Of a DNA stretch of 64,000 bases, positions 32,631 through 44,799 are shown piece after piece (position 1 is the first letter of the stretch; every line of letters begins with the position of its first letter). The notes beneath the pieces are model-generated. The model worked only from the letters and a program-made list of their open reading frames with translations. It was not told where the DNA came from and ran no database searches. Position numbers and translations under genes: made by a program. The stretch comes from Adiantum capillus-veneris (lineage: Eukaryota > Streptophyta > Polypodiopsida > Polypodiales > Pteridaceae): NCBI GenBank assembly GCA_014529385.2, contig CM043959.1:49047928-49111927 (forward strand), written 5' to 3'.

Positions 32631-33313
32631 TGCTGCAGAACGAACAATTTTTTTTTTCCTGCATACAATTCACTAAGTCAACACTAGAGCCTAAACCTGT
32701 AATGGGCATTTTGAAATCCAAACATTGACAATTTCCACGACAATGGAACTAGACATCTGTTTAATTAATTTCAATAAGTTATTATAGCCTTTGCCAAGCA
32801 CTGTAGCTTGTAAATTTCTCTCACACGTGCGAATGGTTTTGATTATATATGAAATATAGAATCTATGAATAACTATGGAGCACCATTCATACAAAAAGAA
32901 ACTCACCATCCTTTTTGTACAATGGAACGATTGCTTCTAAGAAATTAAATAATTCAACCTCTCCCATGTCACCTTGTCCATGAAAAGATACCTTGTCCAT
33001 GAAAAGATATTTCATCAACTCACAATTGAACTCTTTTTGGGAAATTATTCCTATCAACTGGTAGAATGATGAAACCATTTTTTGTTGGTAACCTATTATG
33101 GCTTTGGAAACTTGAAAAACGATTAAAAATGGATTACAATGAAAAAACAAAACTTACTTTCAAACACATATAAAGCCACTTACATCAGAAGGGGTGATGC
33201 TTTTTGATGATTACAAAATCCATGAACAAATAAAACTATTCTAAATGGTAGCTTAGGTTCAATTAATTTTAATTAGGACGAGGATAACAATTGATAGGCT
33301 TGTTAACGCCTGT
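32631..33313. other. Intergenic stretch, no gene recognised
   Basis: AT-rich. Minus frames at 32691-33150 have no motif. ATACCTTGTCCATGAAAAGAT is duplicated in tandem at about 32971 and 32989. Confidence 0.45.
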
Positions 33314-33610
33314 AATATGTATTCAAAGCTAATGAACATGTTGTCTTGTTTATATGGATGTAAGTGAAAATTCTATTTTTACTTATAATGGTTTAGCTTT
33401 GCTATTGTCTCTAATATGTATTCAAAGCTAATGAACATGTTGTCTTGTTTATATGGATGTAAGTGAGAATTCTATTTTTACTTATAATGGTTTAGCTTTG
33501 CTATTGTCTCTAATATGTATTCAAAGCTAATGAACATGTTGTCTTGTTTATATGGATGTAAGTGAGAATTCTATTTTTACTTATAATGGTTTAGCTTTGC
33601 TATTGTCTCT
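33314..33610. repeat. Three tandem copies of a 99-bp unit
   Basis: Units start AATATGTATTCAAAGC at 33314, 33413 and 33512. They are almost identical (one A/G change seen in the first), so the expansion is recent. Just left of the LTR-like repeat at 33777. No open frame spans the units. Confidence 0.9.
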
Positions 33611-33776
33611 GTCTTTGAAGATCCCTTCTGTTTCAATCTAGATGACCTCCATAACTCTATTACTTTTGTATGGATCATTGGAATGATGTCTTATTCTTAT
33701 TATATCAAACACAAATGAGTTTAAAACTGATTCATTTTTTTACAAATCATTGTCTAGTTATCTAAAGCCATTTGTC

Positions 33777-34540
33777 TGTCTCTGGTTTGTAAATTGGTAA
33801 ATACTTAGTTTTTTTTGGGGATATCTCAGCTTGGTTATAAATTGGTTCTTAAAATAGGATCATTTTCAAAAAAAAATTTATATACAAGGAAGTGGTGGTC
33901 CTTAATAAACTTAGATTTGGCTTGAGATTGCTTGGGCATAACTCTATAGAGTGTAATTCTCTCCAATCTGTTTAGGGAAGAAGTTCTGTTTAATTTTGAT
34001 AATATCCCTAAAAAAACTCCTAAAATCTTAAGGATTGGTAAAGAAAGTTTTTTATAAAAAAAAATATAATCAAGAAATAAACCAGATTTATAGCTGCTCT
34101 ATGGGGTTTGTCACTTTCCTTATCAGATTGACAGAAAGCCAAGAAACTGTTTTATCTAAAAGAACAAAATACAAGTTAAGAACTATGTTTTTTTTATGGT
34201 GACATGGATAACAACTGGGATGCCCAGCATCATCTGCGTACAGTCACGTGCTAACGAATTGTTTTCTTGTGGCTATGGGTGCTGAGGGCTACCTTCCTTG
34301 ATTAAAACTTTCTGTTCTTAACATATGGAGGATCTCTTAACGTGAAGCAAAATGTCCCAGACTTTGGTTGTGCGGTTTCCCGCGCTATATTCTGCTATCA
34401 TCATTACCTTGTACAAAATTTATTTTCAACTGCAAATAAATTATTGTACAAATCCATTGTATTATTCTAGAATTGTTGTTTTGTGAACAATTAGTGTTTC
34501 TTTGCGTATATATATAGATTTAGAACTGCTACACACACAA
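33777..34540 (+). repeat. Left LTR-like repeat of the Penelope-RT element
   Basis: It aligns over its whole length with 39611-40377: TGTCTCTGG start, CAAGGAAGTGGTGGTCCTTA, ATAACTCTATAGAGTGTAAT, TTTCCCGCGCTATATT, and a CACACACA end. Identity by eye is above 90 percent. TG and CA ends are as in true LTRs. TTTGCGTATATATATAGATT near the end could serve as a TATA-like signal. No target-site duplication is visible. Confidence 0.85.
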
Positions 34541-35019
34541 TAAACGCAAAAGAGAGATTTACTTTGTTGTTGATCTCCCTCAGACAATGACTCTAGAAAT
34601 AATCGCCTATTATTGTATAATTTATTATACTCTAGTAGGCTGGGGTGCTATCACACAGTCTCAGTGGTTCTTTTCAACCTGACTGGTGAAAGGTTGCTAG
34701 CACGACCATTCCACTCTATATTCATGATTCTCGTTCTCACTTTTCTTTAAATACTACCATTTCACAAGCTATTACATCTGTTGACTAGGTTTTGGGAAAG
34801 CTCACTGCAAGAATTAAAGTCTGCTCTGACCCTGAGAAAAGAGCTCTGATTTTGGAGAAGTTACGACTTGCTAAAGAAATAGAAAAGACCTTCCCTAATA
34901 TGTCACTTAGGATTAGGACTTATCTACATTGGGCTGTAAAATTCAAAAAGATGTAACTCTATGTATTAGATCTTTTGATCTACACAACTCCTCCAAAATT
35001 ACGGATATCTAACTACTGT

Positions 35020-36382
35020 TAATTTTGCAGATTGTTTCCCTTTCTCAAGGGCTCGCTCTTCCTGTGGAACCCCTTTCCCTTGATTCTCTTCTTGTACTAA
35101 AATGTATACTAGATACAGAAGCCTCTGCCTTAATTTTCGAAGCTTCAAAGGAGTCTAGTATGTCTCTTGTCCAACTTATTTCATTTGACCTCTGAGTAAA
35201 AGTACTAGCTCTCATGGTTAAGAATAAATCTAATGGTATCAACCTTCTGATGGAATTTACTTCTAATATGGCTGGTCTTTCCAAAGCCCATATTCAGGAC
35301 TTAGCATCATTCTCTTCCAAAGGCTCTAAACTATCCAATCTTCTTAGAAAATTTTGCGGGCTTAGTCCCATCTTTGTTACGGTTCCCTCTACACCTATAG
35401 TCCCTCCACCAAATAGCCTCTTTGCAGAGATACAACTGCATTAGAACATGTATAAGAATTTCAGAAGGACCTTTGTTCACTCAGTGAAGCTTCTCTTTTG
35501 GATATGGTACCGAAAGTCTCTAGGGCCTTTCCTTTTTTACCATCACGACAAATTGAGGTAGAATCCTTGGGGGTAGAGCACAGGCTGTGGATGTTCCCAA
35601 ATAAAGGATTTCTTGCACCCATTTCTATGGAAACATGGGTCTTCCTTGCCAACCTGGCCCCTGCTACTATTGAAGAATGTAAACTTAAAGTTCTTAAACG
35701 GATCCAACTCTTGGACAAAGGAGATCTGATTAAAGCTCCATTCAATATGAGTTTCCTTGATGATTAAAAATGTAGTTCGAATACAGGTTTATATGCAAGA
35801 ATCAAAGGAGTGATTACCTTTAGTAAAAGTAATGCTGATTACTACACGGAGACAGTGTGGAATGTGTTCAGGCCTTACCTTAAGTGTGCTTGCAGATTCT
35901 TAGACCCCAAAGCTGCTTGCGAGTCAAGCATCATTTGGTTTGACCATGCTATTTGGTACGCCCTCAAAAATCTACCTATTATCTTTCCTGACAAAGTAGA
36001 AGAATTTCACCTTTCCCTCTTTTGCTCTTGGCTTGGTGGACAAGCTAAGGATTTGGTCTTAGCTCAAATTGCCTTTATTCATTACAGATCTATTATGTGT
36101 GACACACTTGAAGAGCTTGGATCGGATGGGTGTGGTACTCTGCTAACCACATATGGCGGCTTTAAAGGAATCAAAAGTATGGTAGGGAAAATCAAACCTA
36201 ATATTGAAGATGATGATTCGCAAGTTTCCAAACGACCTAATACTCTTGTATCTCTGGCGGCGTCTTACACCTCTTTCTTAACTCCTTCCTCGAGTGATTC
36301 TACTTTTGGGAGAGGGAGAGGTAGAAGTTATGTTAGAGGACAGGGTAGAAACCTACCAATCAGAAACCTTTTGGATATGTAA
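35020..36382 (+). pseudogene. ORF1 (gag-like?) of the Penelope-RT element
   Basis: I do not recognise this as a named family. Two frames make up about 450 codons: 35020-35444 (one stop at about 35193), then from 35460 to 36382 with a single stop at 35765. Visible features: SLLVLKCILDTEASALIFEAS, VPKVSRAFPFLPSRQIEVES, NVFRPYLKCACRFLDPKAAC and VEEFHLSLFCSWLGGQAKDL. The tail is an arginine-glycine box (GRGRGRSYVRGQGR) typical of RNA binding. It lies directly before the RT on the same strand. An RNA-binding capsid or gag-like role is inferred from position and the RG tail only. Confidence 0.5.
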
Positions 36383-36399
36383 TATGCAGGTACGAAGGA

Positions 36400-38354
36400 A
36401 TGCATGTGGAAGACTTTACCTACCTCCAAAGGAAGAAGTGTGTAATAAGCTTATCTCACATTGCTTGTTTACTAGCAAGATTTTGGATTTCTTTACTCCC
36501 CAAGCTATTTTCTCAGAATGTTTTGGACATGTTTTCGGATCTAACTTATTACTAAAGGATGTGATGATTGGATGGAAATACTCGCTGCCTATTAAGAATA
36601 TTTTTTATTCAAATGAATTTCTCCATAATAATGTGATTCCTATCTGCTCTTGTCATCTATTCCAGAAATTCTGTAAAAGCTTCACTAACTTTGGATTACA
36701 TGTTTGTACTTCTTAGAAATCATTTCAGATCCACAGGTAAGGAGCCTCTTGAGTAAAGTCTTGAATCATATTCCTCCTTTTCCACTAAATCCTCAAATTG
36801 CCTTATTGGCACTACTTGAATGCCTGACCGACTTGGCCTTAAAAATCCAACTGGAGGACGAAGCTCTCTTCCAACTTACCTCAACACTCAAAGGAATTTT
36901 TTGGAAAAAGATCAGTTTTATGCCACAAGTATAGCTAAGTACTAATACTACCTGGCTTACGCCTAAAATTAAGAACTCTATTTTTGACTCTAAAAAGAAA
37001 TGGCTCATTACTAGCCTAGATAAAGCCTCAAATACTGTGTCCTTTATATGTAAAAGATTAGCATTTGAGGCTGCCAATTCAAGACTCAATAGTAAGGACT
37101 TTCTTAAACTTGAGAACTCTCCGCTAGGTATAGCTTCACTATTAAATAATGAATTATCAGAACTTGGTTATTGTCCGGATTCTCTGAAAATTCTTGTACT
37201 CTTCCCAACTTATAAGAATCATAAGCATAAATTTAGATGGATTTCTGACGCTTCCAATAGCCTGTTCTCTTGTGTTACGAATGACATCACCCACTGCTTA
37301 AATTTTGTTCTACTAGAAATTGAAGATATCTGTGCCATCAAACATAGAGATATTAAAAGATTCAGAAATATAGATTATTGCCCTTTTTGGGTCATAAAAA
37401 ACGCATCCAAGGTGTCTATCAACCTCGCAAAAAACATTTTCTCAATCTTCACAGCAGACATAACTCAATGTTATGAAAATATCCCTTTAAATGGACCGTC
37501 TGGGCTGGTTAATACCTTATTCAGTCTTATAAAGACTGCCTTTTCCCACAGAAAGAAACTTGGGTATACATGCATCTCACTAAAAGGGAATAAAGGATGG
37601 GTGAAAAATCGAATAAGTCTACATCTTTCATTTTTAAAGAGGATGATTTATATAAGTATATCTTTTGGCTACTTAATAACAGTTATATCCAAGTAGATGA
37701 TACCTGCTACAAAAAAAATTTAGGGATCCCAATGGGATTTGCGTGCTCTCTGATTATGTGTATCTCTATCTTTGTTACTTTGAATACCAGTGGCTCTTAA
37801 AAATATTAAATAACTCAGCAAGTACTTTGTTACTCACACACTTTGAACATTCATTCAGATTTATGGATGACCTGTGTAGCCTCAACAATCCTATGTTTGA
37901 GATTACTCTTAAAAATATATATCCACCTTGCCTTAATATTGAGCCTACATTCTCTCGTAGAGTTCTTTGGCAGGATAAATGGGTAATTTCTAGGACGCAC
38001 TTCCTAAATATTGAGTTTACTTTGACTCCCCCATTCTTGGGAAATTTTTATACTCGCTTTTTCTGGAAAAGAGAAAAGCTTAAGTTTGTGTCCTCTGAAT
38101 TTACAAAGAGGAAAAGCAATAGACCCTTCAAGAATTCTCTACACACCTGTCTAGGAATGCTTTTTCTTATAATGTATTCCTCATCTGACTGTTTTATAGC
38201 ATATGAAGAAATCAATACTCTGATTACCAAGTTCATTAATAATGGGTTTACAAAAAAAGACCTTGTTGCATGTATCTACAACTCCCTAAAAAAGCACAAC
38301 AGGACCTACCTTAAGTTTGACTTACAAAATTTGATAAGTCTACTTAGAGAATAA
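36400..38354 (+). pseudogene. Penelope-type (PLE-like) reverse transcriptase, frameshifted
   Basis: Copies element RNA into DNA. The RT has the order found in Penelope-like elements: DPQVRSLLSKVLNHIPPFP; the DKASNTVSFICKR region; YKNHKHKFRWISDASNSL; motif A FTADITQCYENIP; motif B NLGIPMGFACS; motif C FRFMDDLCSLNNP; then NIYPPCLNIEPT and the thumb SEFTKRKSNRPFKNSL. The catalytic Asp of A and both Asp of C are kept. Breaks: frame change near 36710, a stop at 36932, frameshifts near 37600 and 37750. No RNase H or integrase follows, and no GIY-YIG nuclease was seen on either side. The last 200 codons (37743-38354) are open. Confidence 0.75.
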
Positions 38355-38399
38355 ATTTAACTACAGTATCGCATGTTGCAAATTAATATAAACACTTCC

Positions 38400-38439
38400 T
38401 GAGGTAGTAGGCCCCTATTCTATGCGGTCTACTACCTCA
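38400..38439 (+). other. Hairpin in the 3' untranslated part of the RT unit
   Basis: TGAGGTAGTAG and its exact inverse CTACTACCTCA are separated by 18 bases, 46 bases after the RT stop. It could be an RNA signal for the RT or a transcription end. Confidence 0.5.
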
Positions 38440-39600
38440 TAGGATATGGTGCCTGGGAATGGGTGGGCGCACACACACACACACACAAACACACAAAATG
38501 ACATGGGTTCTTTCACTGGACAAAAAGGCTTAGCTGATAATTATTTCAGGAGCCCTTCATCTACATCTCTATTATGCCGCCCATTACATGATCACACAAA
38601 CAGCTGTCACAGTAAAATCAGGTGCTTGGACGCTCAGCTAAAGGTAGGATACGAGTCGCCAAGGCTAACCCATACTCCCGAGTGCGTGGAGTACTGTTAA
38701 AATATCCTCTTAGTGGATGGCCATAACTACGATACAAGAAAATCTTATGAGGAGGTAGGAACTGGGCTAGCAGGTATAACCAATCTGAAAAACCTTGCTT
38801 TATTGAATGTTGTATGTAATAATATTGTGGCAATAAAAAGCTAGAATTTCATAGAAAAATAAACTTAAAAATAATTCAAAACAGCGAGCTGGATGGTTCG
38901 ATTACCTTGGTAAGTTGTAATACAAATGAGTTGTGGTACTCTAGGTAAGGTAACAGATCATGGACTGACTTGGTTTTTTTAGAACAGACGTCTATTTTAC
39001 TGAATCGACTAAATGTTTTTTTTTCTGAAATTACTGTATACTGGCGTCGGGTGTGTAGCCCTAGCTTCGGATATTTTGTAGAAATTGAGTGGCATAATAT
39101 ACTGGATTGTGGTAGATAGCTGGTTTCAAATTTGCTCGGTCTTTTTTTACCATAGTACATCACAAGCTGGGAATATTAGTGAAAGTTTTCGGTTGCAGTT
39201 CACCGATTCAGCATAGGGACTGATTTCTACTGGCCATAGTTTGTTGGATCCTCGGTTATTCAATAACATTTTTTTGCCATCGTCTACTCGCCTTTATTTT
39301 CACTCAAGTATATATTAACTGGTCTTTTCCTACCATCTTGTTGGATATACAACAAAGTGCTTCTAGTGGGTTGGTTTAAAAGGTGCTTGATACGATGAGT
39401 ATGTCATAATTTTTCCCTTTAGCTAATCCTGGCTAGAGACTTTTACGTAATTTCTTTCTCGGATTGTGTCTGAGTTGGCTCTAAGGGATTGGGTCGTCTA
39501 GGGTATTTTGGTATACAGTTTATAGCTGACTTGGGACAGCAGTATGTTGGACATGACATAATAACATGTTTATTTCTTGATAAAGGTAGTGAATATATCT
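38440..39600. other. 3' non-coding part of the Penelope-RT element
   Basis: A (CA)n tract at 38469-38495; the rest has no gene. An integrase or nuclease was looked for in the open frames and not found. Confidence 0.5.
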
Positions 39601-39610
39601 AAGAAGGGGG
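39601..39610 (+). other. Polypurine tract before the right LTR-like repeat
   Basis: AAGAAGGGGG directly precedes TGTCTCTGG, the first bases of the right repeat. This is the position and make-up of an LTR-retrotransposon PPT. Confidence 0.5.
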
Positions 39611-40377
39611 TGTCTCTGGATTGTAATTGGTAAATACTTAGGTTTTTTGGGGGATATCTGAGCTTGGTTATAAATTGGTTCCTAAAATAGGACTAGTTTC
39701 AAAAAGTTTTTTATATACAAGGAAGTGGTGGTCCTTAATAAACTTAGATTTGGCTTGAGATTGCTTGGGCATAACTCTATAGAGTGTAATTCTCTCCAAT
39801 CTGTTTAGGGAAGAAGTTTTGTTTATTTTGATAATCTCCCTAAAAAAACTCCTAAAATCTTAAGGATTGGTAAAGAAAGTTTTTTATAAAAAACAATATA
39901 ATCAAGAAATAAACCAGATTTATAGCTGCTCTATGGGGTTTGTCACTTTCCTTATCAGATTGACAGAAAGCCAAGAAACTTTTTTATCCAAAAGAACAAA
40001 ATACAAGTTAAGAACTATGTTTTTTTTATGGTGACATGGATAACAAATGGGATGCCCAGCATCACCTGCGTACAGTCACGTGCTAACGAATTGTTTTCTT
40101 GTGGCTATGGGTGCAGGTGAGGGCTACCTTCCTTGATTAAAACATTCTGTTCTTAACATATGGAGGATCTCTTAACGTGAAGCAAAATGTCCCAGACTTT
40201 GGGTGTGCGGTTTCCCGCGCTATATTGTGTTATCATCATTACCTTGTACAAAATTTATTTTCAAATGCAAATAAATTATTGTACAAAACCATTGTATTAT
40301 CCTAGAATTGTTGTTTTCTGTGAACAATTAGTGTTCGTTTGCGTATATATATAGATTAATAACTGGTACACACACAC
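39611..40377 (+). repeat. Right LTR-like repeat of the Penelope-RT element
   Basis: Partner of 33777-34540. The CA-rich end has expanded to about 12 CA units. Small indels (for example an extra CAG in GGTGCAGGTGAGG near 40112) separate the copies. Confidence 0.85.
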
Positions 40378-40854
40378 ACACCCCACATCCCCACACCCAC
40401 ACAAAGTATCATTATACTTATAATATTGACTAATCCATCTGTTAGCTTAGGCTCTTGGTTGGAACACTTCCACTTCTGTACTATGTGGGACTCTCCCCTT
40501 TGGACTTTTTATGAATCTTTTCAATTATGTATGGATTGACTTGATGAACATTATTATAAATTGTAATCATATGAGGAACTTCCCCATTGCAACTACTAGG
40601 ACTATCTTCAAATTGGTTGTGTGGAATTGCTACAAACGAAGAACACGATGGCCTTGAAAAATACTCAAAATAATACAATACAAACCATAAAATGACAAAT
40701 CTACATACTTTGCATAATCCATATTACATAATCAAAACTGCACGACGTGATTAGAGAGAGACAAAGAGCGGAAGAGACCAAGAGAGCATGTGCAGGTGCA
40801 CCTCCTAGAGGGGAGTGCTACACTGGCATGACATGGAGAAGAGAGGAGAGGAGA
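40378..40854. other. Intergenic stretch, no gene recognised
   Basis: Short minus frames without motifs; a GA-rich patch at 40830-40860. Confidence 0.45.
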
Positions 40855-41035
40855 GAAGAAACTGTACACAAGCATTGGGTGGTGCAATCTCCCCCCATGA
40901 AAAAGTGAGCATTTCCCTCTTGCATGTATTTTATTTATAGATTCTTCAATGCTCAAAATGAATACACATTGACCACCCAACACAAATGATCATAGCTTGT
41001 AATGAGCACTTGAGTAATACATGTACATACCTCTT
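40855..41035 (+). repeat. Direct repeat, copy 1 (about 180 bp)
   Basis: Matches 42820-43000: GTACACAAGCATT, CAATCTCCCCCCATG, TTCAATGCTCAAAATGAATACACATTGACCA and GAGCACTTGAGTAATA. GA-rich DNA precedes both copies. The pair, ~2 kb apart, could be ends of a small TRIM-like element or fragments of one dispersed repeat. Confidence 0.6.
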
Positions 41036-41412
41036 ATCCATAACATACTCCGGGGTTGAAAAAGCAAATGTCCTCAGTTGCAAGGTACATAAGTGGTGAG
41101 GTCCAGTGCGAGGTATAAGATGCTAGGTAGATGCTTGCATAGCACAATGAGTAACTAAAAACCAAAAGAGTAACAATGAATAGTAGGAAGCAGTTTAAAA
41201 GTGGAAAAATGTGTAACATGTGTATGGTGTGATGGTAGTGCATAAAATGAAGTAAATGTGCATAGGTACGGAGTGCAACATTGGTAAAAAATGGTGTTCC
41301 AAATAGACCACCATTTGTCACCCTTCCACCTTGCCATACCAATCCATTATATCGTTTCATATCAATCCATACCAAATGTGGTGGGCCAGGTCCACATATA
41401 ATGTAACCACAA

Positions 41413-41625
41413 AGAGTCCTGCCGTACCAAGCGTAGGCACTTTAGGACACATGTATCGACATCCATAATTTTCCATAACATTATTGCAAAGTGGAGAGTC
41501 CTGCCTCATGAGGCATAGGCACTCTAATACACGTGTCAATAACCATAAGTTTCCATAACAAGATGTGGAGCGGAGAGTCCTTCCCTATTCAGGCATAGAA
41601 GCTCTAACATGTGTAGAAATTTTGC
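41413..41625 (+). repeat. Imperfect tandem repeat, about 80-bp period, 2.5 copies
   Basis: Units begin AGAGTCCTGCC at 41413 and 41497, and AGAGTCCTTCC at 41574. Each has GGCA(T/C)...CTCTAA...CATAA...TTCCATAACA words. The copies have diverged strongly. Confidence 0.55.
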
Positions 41626-42764
41626 CATTCCAATTCAGTTCAACCCATAAGATCCTTGCCATAACAATGTCCATGCCTCAACTGGTGTGCTGGGATAAAT
41701 TTCAAATCACTAGAATGAAAATAGTGTTGCTTATGTAGGAAGTTGGCTAATACAAAGTGCAGATGATAATGAGAGTTGTTAAGGTTAGTCATCACACAAG
41801 TTAGCCATCTAATATTACATAGAAAGAGCTTACTAACCAGGGGTAAGGTAAATGATTTTAGTACAATGATATTATCAGAGTATATTAAGAAATTGCATAC
41901 TTTAAGATTCTCTGATATGATAGCATTGTACTAGCTTTACCTGCAAAAGTATTTCTCTAAGACAAAGCACTAAAAACAATTTCTTGTTAAATTTATCAAT
42001 AATTTAATCGTACACTAAATACATTAATATTTTAAAATCTATTAATGGTAAAATTGATGCAAAGTTTGGTTTGAAAACATACAAATTTTAGTATAGACAA
42101 GCCGATAAATACACCTATTGCATCGACCCTTGAAATGTCTCCTTTTTAATAATTGTCTCTACTAGTTTTTACATGTGGTTTCTCTTCATCCCCTAGTGCA
42201 TGATCGTCCATCTCTTGGCAAAGTTATTGCCTCAATTAAATCTTTCCTTATCTTTTAGAAAACCGGTTTCATTATCAGGTTCACTTTTTTTTTTTCATTT
42301 TTCAAGTCGTCATGAAGCTCGTGTCATGAAAGAAACTTATGAGTAAAAACTATTGGCACATTCTAGTTAAGAGTCATTTGTCAGTTTGCTTAGCAAAGCT
42401 AATCATTCTACATATGTGTGTTTATGATCATAACTTGGTAGAGTCAAGAATGAGCTTTGTAATTACAAATGCAAGGAGACAATAATATATAATGTGGCTA
42501 AACTGAAGCCGATCCTAGGGCGTGTCTCAAAATATCACAAGTGACAAGTTGAGCTCACTCCCTAAAGGAAAAGTAGTTGAGTATTCATGTTGCATGTGAG
42601 AGAAAAACACGATTGTTTGTGAATTTGAGCTGCTCATGGTCAAGAATTGAACTCAAAATTACTGTTTCTTTGCAAGCGATGAGTTAGAGTAAGGGGTAGG
42701 AGACTAGGTAGCCATCAAGACCATACTGCAACAAGAAACCTATATATCACTCCCTGTATAGGGA

Positions 42765-42770
<6 letters not shown>
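41626..42770. other. Intergenic stretch, no gene recognised
   Basis: AT-rich with no motif. TTAAG...AGTACAATG words around 41850-41940 form a loose inverted repeat (AAATGATTTTAGTACAATGATATTATC versus GATAGCATTGTACTAGC). Confidence 0.45.
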
Positions 42771-42806
<36 letters not shown>

Positions 42807-42819
42807 CGAAGGAGAATAA

Positions 42820-43000
42820 TAATAAGTACACAAGCATTAAATGCAATCTCCCCCCATGCAAGAGTGATCATTTCCCTCTTGCACATATTTTATTTATACA
42901 TTCTTCAATGCTCAAAATGAATACACATTGACCAGCCGACACAAATGACCATAGTTCGTAATGAGCACTTGAGTAATAAATGTACATATCATCAATAAGC
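42820..43000 (+). repeat. Direct repeat, copy 2 (about 180 bp)
   Basis: Partner of 40855-41035; preceded by a (GA)n tract at 42769-42802. Confidence 0.6.
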
Positions 43001-44160
43001 CTAAGATGAGGCACAACGTAGTCCCCTCTATCATCTACATACTTTGCATCACACTGTACATGTCATCCCCATCTCCCTCTGATGTGGAAACTTGCTTGTT
43101 GACTCGCTTTCTTGTTAATATACCCTTTGTCCACACTCAAGATAGTGCCGATCTTGAATTTTATTTTTCCTCATTACCTACTATTGTCAATAGATTGTAT
43201 TTTATCAATAATATTCTTGTCTTGCCCTTAGAAATAAAACAACCTAAAAATATTATTAATCTCGTGCTTGACCTTGACCCTTAGGACCCCAATAACAAGA
43301 AGCCCTATCACTCCTTACAGGTGTTTCTCCCACTTCCAAACGTGAGGAATCTATCTCACCCCTTTTTTCTGGAGTAGTTCTATTGATACCTCCCAAGTAA
43401 GTCGCATTAGAAGCCATCATACTTGACAACCAGCTCTAAAACTTTGAGCTCATAAACCATTGTGCCCTCTTTACAATTAGCTCTCTTTCTCTGCTTTGTA
43501 GTGTTCTCTTAGAGGTCATGGAACAATGTAGAACAACTGTCTTGCAATCAAAGCATCTTCCATACTTACCTTTTTTTGAGCTTCAACAGATTCCCCTTGC
43601 AGCTGGAGACCCCAACAAGTGTTCTACTTTCTCTCTGATCGCACGAACTAAAGGTCCATCTATAGTTGATCAAGCTAACGATAAAAAATACTCCTTCACA
43701 ATTGTTGGGATACATATTGACCATTGTGAAATGCTCATGCAAAAAATAGGATCGTAGATCAGCATGTAATGCTTGTATATTATGGGTTGACCATCTATAA
43801 TGGTTTGTGTTTCAAAACCTTCCACGGTTATTTCCCTTCAACCTAGGCCCAACACAAGTGTGCACATATATATAGCATGAGCTTCTATACCTTTAGAAAT
43901 ATGTCATGTTGTGCTAGCTTATTATCACTTCCATGAACATATGCTCGAAGCTGCTCATAGGATAGTCCTGTATTCTTCAGGAAAACCTTTGTTACCAAGG
44001 TTGGTGGCTAGCACTCCTATGGGCAACATCATTGAAAAAATTCTTTGTCCAATGAAAGGAAAGGAACCCATGAAGAAGATGACACATACCCTAGGAAGTG
44101 CACCATCCTCAACACACAAGAAACCTTGCCAATTTCGGGGAGCAAAAGATATCGAAGAAG
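43001..44160. other. Intergenic stretch, no gene recognised
   Basis: Plus-strand frames of 79-94 codons (43006, 43518, 43911) show no known domain. They could be fragments of a decayed gene. Confidence 0.4.
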
Positions 44161-44162
44161 AA

Positions 44163-44386
44163 GGGGGGGGGGGGGGGGGGGGGGGGACACACTAGATATC
44201 ACACATGTTTCTCTATAGCTCAGGTAAAATCACAACACCCCAATCCTCTCAAGAAAACACATGTAACAACAAAACTTCACTTCAAACACTCATCTCTACA
44301 CACCCAAGCATACAATCACACACAAAAGCAAACCTTATTGCATTCCAATTGGCTTCATAACTTTTCTATTCTCAACCAAGCACATA

Positions 44387-44472
<86 letters not shown>
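44163..44472. repeat. G run and long (CT)n microsatellite
   Basis: A G run at about 44164-44187 and a nearly pure CT tract at about 44389-44471. Confidence 0.95.
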
Positions 44473-44473
<1 letters not shown>

Positions 44474-44799
44474 CACACACCACTTGGCTCGGGGGGACTC
44501 ATGTACAGTCTACACATGTTGACGTCATTTTCACAAGAGAAGAGAAGAGAAGAAGGGTTGGGGGAGGTGACATAAAGATGACTTTCCCAAGTGATTGGCT
44601 ATGGTGGAGCATACACCAAAAGGATCTCTCACAGCTCTCTCTCTCCTTCTCTCTCTTGCTCGCAACCTTAAACAATAGCATATTACAAAAACTAGATTAT
44701 CTTTCAACTGGTGCAGAATTAGCCTCCATGCATGAGATGCAAAAATGTTAGAAATGGCCTTTTCCTTCTCTAAAATGGCTCATTATTATAGAAAATGCA

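Noticed and set aside
33314-33610. CRISPR-like array
   Set aside because: The units are contiguous 99-bp repeats with no spacers.
34082-34160. Hammerhead ribozyme in the LTR-like repeat (CTGATAAGG...GAAA on minus)
   Set aside because: The conserved CUGAUGA core is not matched and the three stems cannot be drawn.
38400-38410. TGAGGTAGTAG equals the start of the animal let-7 microRNA
   Set aside because: Eleven bases in a plant retroelement, with no let-7 precursor context. Chance match; kept only as a hairpin.
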